Below are positions 1 through 4,710 of a stretch of 6,601 nt of DNA, piece after piece. The translations under genes and the position numbers were made by a program. The notes beneath the pieces are model-generated. The model worked only from the letters and a program-made list of their open reading frames with translations. It did no database searches and was not told the origin of the DNA. Position 1 is the stretch's first letter. Every line of letters starts with the position of its first letter. Origin of the DNA: Chloroflexota bacterium (GTDB lineage Bacteria > Chloroflexota > Dormibacteria > Dormibacterales > Dormibacteraceae); the NCBI GenBank assembly GCA_005880755.1, contig VBGV01000214.1:1-6601 (forward strand). The letters run 5' to 3'.

Positions 1-60
1 GGCGAGAGCGCGGCGCGGGAGGCGCAGGAGAACGCGGGACAGGTCCCAACCGTTCCCTAA
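1..60 (+). CDS. Possible C-terminal fragment of an unidentified plus-strand gene
   Basis: Reading frame 1 is open from the window edge to a TAA at 58-60 and encodes about 19 residues, rich in Ala, Glu and Gln and ending in QVPTVP. That composition fits a helical tail, and a strong GC hairpin (66-107) follows a few bases later, as after a gene end. The other frames also stay open over so short a stretch, so this is only suggestive. No family can be recognised, and the fragment could equally be non-coding. Confidence 0.3.
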   Translation, partial: GESAAREAQENAGQVPTVP

Positions 61-65
61 TGTTT

Positions 66-107
66 CGCGTGCTTTGGCGGCCGGGCTTTGCCCGGCCGCG
101 ACACGCG
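66..107. other. GC-rich two-part hairpin
   Basis: A 9-bp perfect stem, CGGCCGGGC (78-86) and GCCCGGCCG (90-98), closes a TTT loop. An outer 6-bp stem, CGCGTG (66-71) with CACGCG (102-107), encloses it across an asymmetric internal loop. There is no T-run on either side, so it is not a textbook intrinsic terminator. It could be a 3'-end-stabilising structure for whatever ends at position 60, or part of a structured RNA. The rest of 108-247 holds only a weak stem around 155-173 and no gene I can support. Confidence 0.4.
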
Positions 108-247
108 TCGCCTGTAGGTCGCCGCGCGTGGCTACGAGTAGGAATTTCGAAAATCCCTTCCTCTCCGGAGGGAATTAGGGGCGCGAATCCGGCCGGCACC
201 GGAGCTGGATGCAGCTGATTATGGTGAACGGCCGTTGAGCGCCCCGG

Positions 248-284
248 AGTAGAGGGAACCCGGCAGGGTTCCCTCTACTTTCTT
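248..284 (+). terminator. Perfect 14-bp hairpin with T-rich tail, beside the proline dehydrogenase stop
   Basis: The left arm AGTAGAGGGAACCC (248-261) and right arm GGGTTCCCTCTACT (266-279) are exact reverse complements around a GGCA loop. On the plus strand the stem runs into TTTCTT, which fits an intrinsic terminator for plus-strand transcription. On the minus strand the stem starts 3 nt after the proline dehydrogenase TAA but lacks a T-run beyond it. There it may act as an imperfect terminator or as an mRNA 3'-end stabiliser. Confidence 0.7.
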
Positions 285-1224
285 ACGGTAGGAGCTGCCT
301 CGCCACGAACCAAACGTTGGCGGGGCGCTCCGCCAGCCGCCGCAGGTACCACGCGTACCACGCGTCCCCGTACGCGATGAGGTCCCACACGGTGAACCCC
401 TCGCGGGCGAGGCGGACCTGTTCGCCGGCGCGGATGCCGTAGAGCATCGCGACCTCGAGCTGCGAACGGTCCATGCCGAGGGCCTGACCGAAGCGCCAGG
501 CCTTGGCGACCAGGTCGACGTCGTGCGTCGCAAGCACGAGTCGCAGCCTGCTCCGCATGACCTCCGGCAGCATGAACACGCACAGAGCGAGATAATTCGC
601 GTCGACGTCACGCTTGGCTGTGAACGCGACCTCAGGTGGCTCCGCGTACGCCCCTTTGACCAGGCGGATCGCGGGTCTCAACGGCAGCAAGCCCGCGACG
701 TCGGATACCGTCCGATAGAGATAGGCCTGCAGCGCGACGCCAACGTGTGGCGCCTGCGGCCGCAGGCGGCGGTAAAGGTCCAGCGTCCTGTCGGTATAGG
801 CGCTGCCCTCCATGTCGATCCACAGAAATCTCTTCGCCTTTTCAGCCGCGCGCGCCAGTCGCTGCAGGTTGGCGAATGCCGCCGCGGCGTCGATGTCGAG
901 GCCCAGCTGCGTCGGCTTGACAGAGATCTCGGCCTCGATCTCACGTGATGCGGCCAACACCTCTTCGTAGTGCTTCACCACGCTGTCGGCATCCGCGAGG
1001 TCGGTCAGGTTTTCACCCAACAGCGTGAACAGCGCACCGATCCGTTGTGTCTTGAAGTCGACCGCCGCTTTCAGCGCGGCCTCAAAACCCTCGCCCGGCA
1101 GGAACCGCCTCACCGCTCGCCGGGCGAAGCGCCAGCGGGGCACGTGCGTCGCGAGCCACCGATTCTGCGCGCACCACAAAAGAAGCCTTCGCATCAGGCC
1201 CACACAAGGTAATGCAGGCCTCAC
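283..1224 (-). CDS. Proline dehydrogenase (monofunctional, FAD-dependent)
   Basis: This enzyme oxidises L-proline to pyrroline-5-carboxylate, passing electrons through FAD to the quinone pool; it is the first step of proline catabolism. The protein is a single ProDH (beta/alpha)8 barrel of 313 aa (303 from the inner start), normal for monofunctional enzymes and lacking the P5C dehydrogenase half of PutA. Visible family motifs, numbered from the GTG, are SVKPTQLG (Lys103), WIDMEG (Asp137), LQAY (165-168), LVKGAY (Lys190), ATHD (232-235), LYGIR (261-265) and YGDAWYAWYLRRLAERPAN (285-303). The Arg295-Arg296 pair and Glu299 should bind the proline carboxylate and amine. The residue three before the Arg pair is Trp292, where I remember Tyr as usual. 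The start is uncertain. GTG at 1224 has a weak AGGT about 10 nt upstream and lies 11 nt after the preceding zinc-ribbon gene. ATG at 1194 gives the more usual N-terminus (MRRLLLW) but lacks an SD. The gene is probably co-transcribed with that upstream gene. The symbol putB or prodh is used in some species, but none is assigned here. Confidence 0.95.
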   Translation of the reverse strand: MRPALPCVGLMRRLLLWCAQNRWLATHVPRWRFARRAVRRFLPGEGFEAALKAAVDFKTQRIGALFTLLGENLTDLADADSVVKHYEEVLAASREIEAEISVKPTQLGLDIDAAAAFANLQRLARAAEKAKRFLWIDMEGSAYTDRTLDLYRRLRPQAPHVGVALQAYLYRTVSDVAGLLPLRPAIRLVKGAYAEPPEVAFTAKRDVDANYLALCVFMLPEVMRSRLRLVLATHDVDLVAKAWRFGQALGMDRSQLEVAMLYGIRAGEQVRLAREGFTVWDLIAYGDAWYAWYLRRLAERPANVWFVARQLLP

Positions 1225-1235
1225 GCCGCGGCTAC

Positions 1236-1475
1236 CTATGCAGGTCGATTACCCCCCAGCGAGCATTCGACGCTGCAGAACACCTCCTCGCCTCGCCAGA
1301 CCGCCCCGAAGTCGATCGGCGCGGCGCATGTGGCGCAGAACGCGGGCGTGACCGCACCTACCGACAGCACCTTAAGTGACGAGCGGGAGCCGGTTGGCCT
1401 GGCCAGACCGCGGCTGAGCGCCATTCGCTCGGCGCTCCCCGACAGCCTGCCGGCGGGAAGCTGGACGATGCCCAT
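1236..1475 (-). CDS. Small four-cysteine zinc-ribbon-like protein
   Basis: From the ATG at 1475 the product is 79 aa. Its C-terminal third carries a compact metal-site pattern: Cys47-x2-Cys50, then 16 residues, then Cys67-x3-Cys71, in the context FCATCAAPIDFG and FCSVECS. This resembles short treble-clef (MYM/TRASH-like) zinc fingers, so zinc binding is inferred; the cellular role is unknown. The N-terminal half has no recognisable domain and looks low in constraint. The ATG at 1475 is chosen because GAGGGG (1482-1487) lies 6 nt upstream. An ATG at 1424 with GGGGAG about 10 nt upstream would give 62 aa, and a GTG at 1520 lacks an SD. The gene ends 11 nt before the GTG start of proline dehydrogenase on the same strand, so the two are probably one transcript. 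A regulator or metal-linked accessory protein is possible but unproven. Confidence 0.65.
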   Translation of the reverse strand: MGIVQLPAGRLSGSAERMALSRGLARPTGSRSSLKVLSVGAVTPAFCATCAAPIDFGAVWRGEEVFCSVECSLGGNRPA

Positions 1476-1600
1476 TCCAATCCCCTCTCTAACCACGCGA
1501 GACCGGGTTTGACCCGACACGGCAAGTATCTGCCGCCCGCGAAAGCTGTCGCCGTACAGCTGTAGGAGATACGCCTCCCCCCGTCCGTAAGTTCTTGTGA

Positions 1601-1633
1601 AGAAAGAAAAGGCGCCCGCGCGAGGCGGGCGCC
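1601..1633 (-). terminator. Intrinsic terminator of the 55-aa hydrophobic protein gene
   Basis: Read on the minus strand, GGCGCCCGC and GCGGGCGCC form a perfect 9-bp stem around a 5-nt loop (plus-strand arms 1611-1619 and 1625-1633). It is followed by TTTTCTTTCTT. It lies about 20 nt after the TAG at 1654-1656 and should also insulate the downstream zinc-ribbon / proline dehydrogenase unit. Confidence 0.92.
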
Positions 1634-1653
1634 ATCACTGCTGCATGGTGGTT

Positions 1654-1821
1654 CTACCAGTAATACCAGCGACTGCCTTCCGCGGCGCGCACGAAGAACC
1701 CGAGCACCCAAAGGATCAGCCCGATGACGAGCAGAATCCAGAGGATCTGAAGCGCTGGTGCCAGCAGACCGCCCCCGCCGAGGAGCAGCAGCAGCAGGAT
1801 CAAGACGATCAACGCAACCAC
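1654..1821 (-). CDS. 55-aa hydrophobic membrane protein
   Basis: A GTG start at 1821 gives a 55-aa, almost entirely hydrophobic protein: a Val/Ile/Leu-rich segment (residues 2-14), a GGGG turn (15-18), a second hydrophobic segment (24-44), and a short charged and aromatic end (RAAEGSRWYYW). One or two membrane passes are expected. It resembles short 'hydrophobic protein' families of actinobacteria that end in a G-x-RWYxW motif. I recognise the type but know no established function. The start is well supported by an exceptional SD (1826-1837) placed 9 nt from the GTG when counted from AAGGAGG. The gene has its own strong terminator and stands alone. Confidence 0.85.
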   Translation of the reverse strand: MVALIVLILLLLLLGGGGLLAPALQILWILLVIGLILWVLGFFVRAAEGSRWYYW

Positions 1822-1825
1822 TCTT

Positions 1826-1837
1826 GATCACCTCCTT
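1826..1837 (-). promoter_or_regulatory. Extended Shine-Dalgarno, 12 nt
   Basis: The minus strand reads AAGGAGGTGATC, the full complement of the usual 16S rRNA 3' tail (GATCACCTCCTT). AAGGAGG ends 9 nt before the GTG start at 1821. It fixes that start and predicts strong ribosome binding, perhaps compensating for the GTG codon. Confidence 0.85.
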
Positions 1838-1880
1838 CCGAGCTGAACCGTCTGGTCCAGCCGTGATTTACGTCCTACTT

Positions 1881-1901
1881 AGAAAACGCCCGTGTGACGG
1901 C
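1881..1901 (-). terminator. Weak candidate terminator after the DUF6582-like gene
   Basis: On the minus strand a short imperfect stem (GCCGT with ACGGGC, one bulged G, loop CAC) is followed by GTTTTCT. It lies about 20 nt after the TGA at 1922-1924. The stem is only 5 bp, so termination may be partial. Position 1832 to 1880 should also contain the promoter and leader of the 55-aa protein, but no convincing -35/-10 pair was found there. Confidence 0.35.
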
Positions 1902-1921
1902 TCGTTACTCGGCTTTTGAAC

Positions 1922-2191
1922 TCAGCGCGATCTCGACCGCGAGGTTCGACCACCTTTCGTGAGCTGTCGCCAACCCCTGGCGCTTACCTCGACGCCGTAC
2001 TTGCGCGCCGCGGCCCGGATGCGCCGCCACGCTGCATCGCGCTCCGCGTCGCTCACGCCTTCGACCTGGTCGAAACGCGCGATGGCGTTGCGCACGTGGC
2101 GGGCGTCGTTCAGCGGCTCTTTGCGCTCATTCGGGAACGCAAACGTCGACCGTGACATCCGATTCTGCTGCCGCGTGCTCAGGCGGGCCAT
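1922..2191 (-). CDS. 89-aa DUF6582-like protein
   Basis: The product is a soluble, strongly basic helical protein of unknown function. Its core (residues 18-70) follows a pattern I recognise from short proteins annotated DUF6582: FAFPNERKEPLNDARHVRNA, then ARFDQV, VSDAERD, and a helix RRIRAAARKYGVEV. The family name is from memory and unverified. The C-terminus is an Arg/Ser tail (GRTSRSRSR), which could contact nucleic acid, though this is only inference. The ATG at 2191 is chosen because AAGGAGG (2199-2205) lies 7 nt upstream; a TTG one codon earlier is in frame but unlikely. The gene sits between a strong upstream terminator (2260-2295) and a weak downstream one, so it probably has its own promoter within the roughly 65 nt before its SD. 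Confidence 0.82.
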   Translation of the reverse strand: MARLSTRQQNRMSRSTFAFPNERKEPLNDARHVRNAIARFDQVEGVSDAERDAAWRRIRAAARKYGVEVSARGWRQLTKGGRTSRSRSR

Positions 2192-2259
2192 CAATGGACC
2201 TCCTTGGATCGGGATTCCTCCTCAACCGGGCAACGCTTCTCTTTCAGCGCCTACCTGTG

Positions 2260-2295
2260 AAAAAGAAGAGGGCCGGTCCCGAAGGACTCGGCCCT
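2260..2295 (-). terminator. Intrinsic terminator with TTCG tetraloop, after the two-TM protein gene
   Basis: On the minus strand AGGGCCGAGTCC and GGACCGGCCCT pair with one bulged A around a TTCG loop, followed by CTTCTTTTT. The TTCG tetraloop adds stability. It begins 28 nt after the TAG at 2324-2326. Confidence 0.9.
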
Positions 2296-2323
2296 GCAGC
2301 TCCCTAGAGGAGGGTCAGGGAGA

Positions 2324-2707
2324 CTACGACGGAGACGGGACCGCGCTCGGTGAGGTTTTGCTCCCACCGCTCGGGCTTGTCTGGCCGCTCGGGCTTTGCT
2401 GGCCCGGCGCCGGCGATGTGACCGTTGGGTTGTTGGTGGTGGCCGGCGCGCCAGAGCGCGTGCCGAACCAGTTCCACTGCGTGAAGCCGAAGAACAGCAG
2501 GATCAGCACCAGCAGGGCAAGGACCGCGGCCGCAATGCCGGCGCCCGCTCCGCCGGTGTCGCCCGACGTTTCGACGATCTCTGTCCCGGCGGGACTCCAG
2601 TACCGCCGGACGCTGTACCCGCCGGCTCCGAGGAGCACCGCGAGCACCAAAATCACGAGCAGGATGAAAAGCAGAGTTCCCAAACGCACGAACCTCCTTG
2701 CGATCAT
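2324..2707 (-). CDS. Two-TM membrane protein with Ser/Pro/Thr-rich tail
   Basis: I do not recognise the family. From the ATG at 2707 the protein is 127 aa: TM1 at about 11-30, a loop of about 25 residues (YSVRRYWSPAGTEIVETSG), TM2 at about 57-76, the motif FTQWNWFGT (75-83), then a disordered tail (86-127) rich in Ser, Pro, Thr and Gly. The tail contains two copies of a GQxSPS hexapeptide. The start is doubtful. ATG 2707 has no clear SD, but AAGGAGG lies inside codons 3-5 (2693-2699), 9 nt before an in-frame TTG at 2683 and 3 nt before a GTG at 2689. The TTG start would give 119 aa with TM1 almost at the N-terminus. Upstream lies the YihY gene end, and downstream a strong terminator. The tail resembles disordered extracytoplasmic linkers. 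Confidence 0.8.
   Translation of the reverse strand: MIARRFVRLGTLLFILLVILVLAVLLGAGGYSVRRYWSPAGTEIVETSGDTGGAGAGIAAAVLALLVLILLFFGFTQWNWFGTRSGAPATTNNPTVTSPAPGQQSPSGQTSPSGGSKTSPSAVPSPS
2369..2404. repeat. Two-copy 18-bp tandem repeat inside the two-TM protein gene
   Basis: Positions 2369-2386 and 2387-2404 are 18-bp copies differing at two adjacent bases (plus strand GCTCGGGCTTGTCTGGCC and GCTCGGGCTTTGCTGGCC). On the minus strand they encode GQQSPS and GQTSPS in frame, so the tail has probably grown by in-frame duplication. Confidence 0.8.
2693..2699 (-). promoter_or_regulatory. Shine-Dalgarno AAGGAGG inside the annotated start of the two-TM gene
   Basis: AAGGAGG on the minus strand is the strongest SD near this gene and lies downstream of the ATG at 2707. 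It points to a TTG start at 2683 (9-nt spacer) or, less well, a GTG at 2689 (3-nt spacer). Confidence 0.55.
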
Positions 2708-2799
2708 GTCGGCCCTGGCTTGAAGCCATGAGTCGCCGCTTGGGCCGCTCTATTCGGTAACGCCCGGAGTCGGGCCGTCTACCCGCGGTTGAACTCGAA

Positions 2800-3810
2800 C
2801 TAGATCGTGGATCGGGTTCGCCGGCGCCTGACGAAACCCGCTGCCACCCCCAGCGCGACGACCACGCCCAGGGCCGCGCGCTGGAAGATCGACCGCCGCG
2901 GAGATGGCGGCGGCTCAACTTCGGCCTTTCTCTGCTCGATCGCCTCCGCCGGCTCCGGCTTGCTCCGCGACTCGCCCATCGGGCTCGCCACGATGCCCCT
3001 GGCAGCCGGTTCGCCCAGGCGGAATTTGTTGTAGACCGCGCCCAGCAGCAGAAGCTGGCTGAGGAAGTAAAACCAGGTCGCGAGCAGGAAGAACAGGGCG
3101 AACTGGGCGCCGTAGGTGTTGAATCCACCGGCGATCCGCGCGTAGATGGGAAAGGCGAGCGACAGCACCTCGATGAGCACCCCCGCGAGCAGCGCGCCGG
3201 GGAACACGTCCCTGACCCGGAAGGTCCGGTTGGGAACAAACCGATAGAGCGCGACGAGCAGGGCCACCATGACCGCGGCGCCGGCGACAAAGCTCGTGAC
3301 CCAGCCCATCCAGGCGAGGGGCAGGAACGCCGCGACTGCGTTGACCGCGACCGTGAGCACGATCGCCACCACGAGCAGGATCATCATCACCAGGCCCATC
3401 AGCCGCTGGCGGAGCATGTCGCGCTGCCTGGTCCCGAAGATCTCGGTGAGAGCGAACTCCATCGTCGCGAAGATGCTGCTCGCGCTCCAGATCAGGCCGC
3501 CGAGGGAGACCAGACTCAGCCACCCGGCGGATTGCTTGACACCCAGCAGAGCTTTCTGCAGCTCGGGCTGCGCGCTGCTCGGGAACACCTGCAGCACCAG
3601 CGACTGAAAGTGCGCCTCGGTCGCCGGGTCGCGGATCGCAAGGCCGATGATCGCTAGCCCGCCGAGGATCATCGGAAACATGGCCATGAACCCGGCGAAT
3701 GCGAGCGCGAGCGCATAGCTGCTGGCCCGGCTCTCGCCGTAGGCGGTCAGGACCCGAGCCGGAAGGGTCGCCTGCGCCCGCGCGACCAGGCGACGGACGC
3801 GGTCGCGCAA
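2800..3810 (-). CDS. YihY/UPF0761 (BrkB-type) inner membrane protein
   Basis: This is a polytopic membrane protein of the YihY/virulence factor BrkB family, whose molecular function is not settled. Hydrophobic segments are visible at about 35-59, 96-117, 138-166, 171-191, 202-224 and 236-262. The family-like features are YALALAFAGFMAMFP in TM1, the aromatic and small-residue TM2 (GGLIWSASSIFATMEFAL), YRFVPNR after TM4, and YGAQFALFF...FYFLSQLLLLGAVYNKF at the end of the core. The core matches the usual length of roughly 270-290 residues. Beyond it is a charged linker (275-309, Pro/Glu/Arg/Lys-rich), a possible seventh segment (about 312-327) and a basic end (RRRRTR). The only start before TM1 is TTG at 3810, with no good SD, 10 nt after the DUF3618 stop. 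Translational coupling to that gene is therefore likely. It is the last gene of the probable four-gene operon. Confidence 0.93.
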   Translation of the reverse strand: MRDRVRRLVARAQATLPARVLTAYGESRASSYALALAFAGFMAMFPMILGGLAIIGLAIRDPATEAHFQSLVLQVFPSSAQPELQKALLGVKQSAGWLSLVSLGGLIWSASSIFATMEFALTEIFGTRQRDMLRQRLMGLVMMILLVVAIVLTVAVNAVAAFLPLAWMGWVTSFVAGAAVMVALLVALYRFVPNRTFRVRDVFPGALLAGVLIEVLSLAFPIYARIAGGFNTYGAQFALFFLLATWFYFLSQLLLLGAVYNKFRLGEPAARGIVASPMGESRSKPEPAEAIEQRKAEVEPPPSPRRSIFQRAALGVVVALGVAAGFVRRRRTRSTI

Positions 3811-3820
3811 AGTCGCGATG

Positions 3821-4282
3821 TCAGTCTGCCTGCGGCACCGCGTGATCGCGGCGGGCGTGATCTCTGCGCGGGGGACGAGCGATTCGCTCGAGGAGCGCGG
3901 TCGATACGGTGCCGGCGAGCGCGGGCGCGAGCTTGCGCACGATGTTTTCGACAGTGCCCGGCTGGCGCGGGCTTTTCGCGTTGACCTTGACCGTCACCGC
4001 GGGCAGCCGTCCCTTCAAACGGCCGGATAGCTCGTCCGTGAGCTCACGGAGGTTCTCTAGCGACAGCTCGTCCAGGCGGTCCTTCAGCTTCGGCTTGCGC
4101 ATCCTCCTGTAGACCAGGAATCCCGCCCCGCCGACGGCCACGGCAGCCACGACTACGGCCGCGATCCGCCCGTAGCGGACGGCACTTGAGGCGACGCGGC
4201 CTTCGAGCTGGTTGAGGTTATCGTCCATCCGCTCGCGCGTTTCCTTTATCTGCCGTTCGATTTCACGTGCCGAAGCGCCCAT
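3821..4282 (-). CDS. DUF3618 domain membrane-anchored protein
   Basis: The product has 153 aa. The N-terminus (SAREIERQIKETRERMDDNLNQLEGR in two runs, residues 4-29) is the characteristic DUF3618 helix, in which an I-E-x-x-I/R-E-x-R heptad-like pattern suggests coiled-coil contacts. A single TM segment follows at about 39-57, then a basic stop-transfer stretch (YRRMRKPKLKDR) and a roughly 80-residue soluble part with a Leu/Glu helix (70-90) and a basic tail. Function is unknown; members usually sit beside DUF1469 holin-like proteins, as here. The ATG at 4282 is chosen because AAGGAG (4291-4296) lies 8 nt upstream and the domain starts directly after it. The longer in-frame extension to 4417 is shadow sequence in the neighbouring gene. 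The gene overlaps the end of the upstream gene by 37 nt, so the two are co-transcribed. Confidence 0.9.
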   Translation of the reverse strand: MGASAREIERQIKETRERMDDNLNQLEGRVASSAVRYGRIAAVVVAAVAVGGAGFLVYRRMRKPKLKDRLDELSLENLRELTDELSGRLKGRLPAVTVKVNAKSPRQPGTVENIVRKLAPALAGTVSTALLERIARPPRRDHARRDHAVPQAD

Positions 4283-4656
4283 TCCTTGTTCTCCTTCAAG
4301 CTGTCGAGCGTCCGCCTGGGGAGGCGCACCTGCAGGCGTGACTTGCCGAGCAGGACCAGACCAAGACCGATCACCAGGTACGCGGCGCCCCAGACGGCCG
4401 CGGCCTGCCAGTGCCATGGGACGAGCCAGACGACGAGCGACGGCAGCGCGACCAGCACCGCAAGGGCGGTCAGCAGGCCGCCGAAGACGATGATGCCGGC
4501 CGCGATCGCGTTGCCGGTGGCCAGCTCCCTGAGCTCTTGCTTCGCCAGCGCGATCTCGAGGGCGACCAGGCGCTGCGCGTCGCTGACCACCGAAGCGATC
4601 AGCCCGCGCGAGCTCAGGTTCTGGTTGTCGTCGACCGTCTCCACGGGGGCTCGCAC
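4246..4656 (-). CDS. DUF1469 / actinobacterial holin-X family membrane protein
   Basis: The 136-aa protein has an N-terminal amphipathic helix with the family signature (SVVSDAQRLVALEIALAKQEL, residues 22-42 in two parts). Two hydrophobic segments follow (about 51-80 and 86-104) and then a C-terminal helix with PRRTLDSLKENKEWALRHVK, matching the usual 'T-x-x-S-L-K-E' ending of PF07332-type proteins. Despite the phage-holin label, chromosomal members are not obviously phage genes, and there is no phage context here; a role in envelope organisation is inference only. The start is GTG at 4656, with GAGG (4662-4665) 5 nt upstream. The gene follows the Nramp gene after 54 nt and overlaps DUF3618 by 37 nt. 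Confidence 0.9.
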   Translation of the reverse strand: MRAPVETVDDNQNLSSRGLIASVVSDAQRLVALEIALAKQELRELATGNAIAAGIIVFGGLLTALAVLVALPSLVVWLVPWHWQAAAVWGAAYLVIGLGLVLLGKSRLQVRLPRRTLDSLKENKEWALRHVKSNGR

Positions 4657-4710
4657 TCGTACCTCACAGGTGGAACGCGTCGCGTATTGGCCGTACGCGC
4701 GTGCGTCGAC

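Noticed and set aside
181..210. tRNA T-arm-like GAATCC context
   Set aside because: No matching acceptor, D or anticodon arms can be folded around it.
209..238. Mini-ORF MQLIMVNGR resembling the start of the sulphur carrier ThiS
   Set aside because: Only a few residues match before a stop and nothing ThiS-like follows in any frame, so a thiS remnant cannot be supported.
1826..1837. Plus-strand GATCACCTCCTT looks like the 3' end of 16S rRNA
   Set aside because: None of the conserved 16S sequence precedes it. It is instead the complement of a long SD on the minus strand, correctly spaced from a GTG start.
1959..2723. Long plus-strand ORF of 254 aa
   Set aside because: Antisense to the DUF6582-like and two-TM genes and running through a minus-strand terminator; composition typical of a GC-rich shadow.
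2775..2799. Alternative-sigma-like GTTC...GGGTAG upstream of the two-TM gene
   Set aside because: The spacer is about 12 nt against the expected 14-16, and the -35 half is a partial match; too weak to call.
2304..3290. Long minus-strand ORF of 328 aa overlapping the YihY and two-TM genes
   Set aside because: Arg/Ser/Pro-rich shadow frame across two genes with clear membrane-protein frames and family motifs; no recognisable domain.
4246..4656. Possible prophage because of a 'holin' family protein
   Set aside because: The DUF1469 family is widespread on chromosomes. There is no endolysin, capsid, integrase or other phage gene nearby, and the DUF3618 neighbour is the normal chromosomal context.
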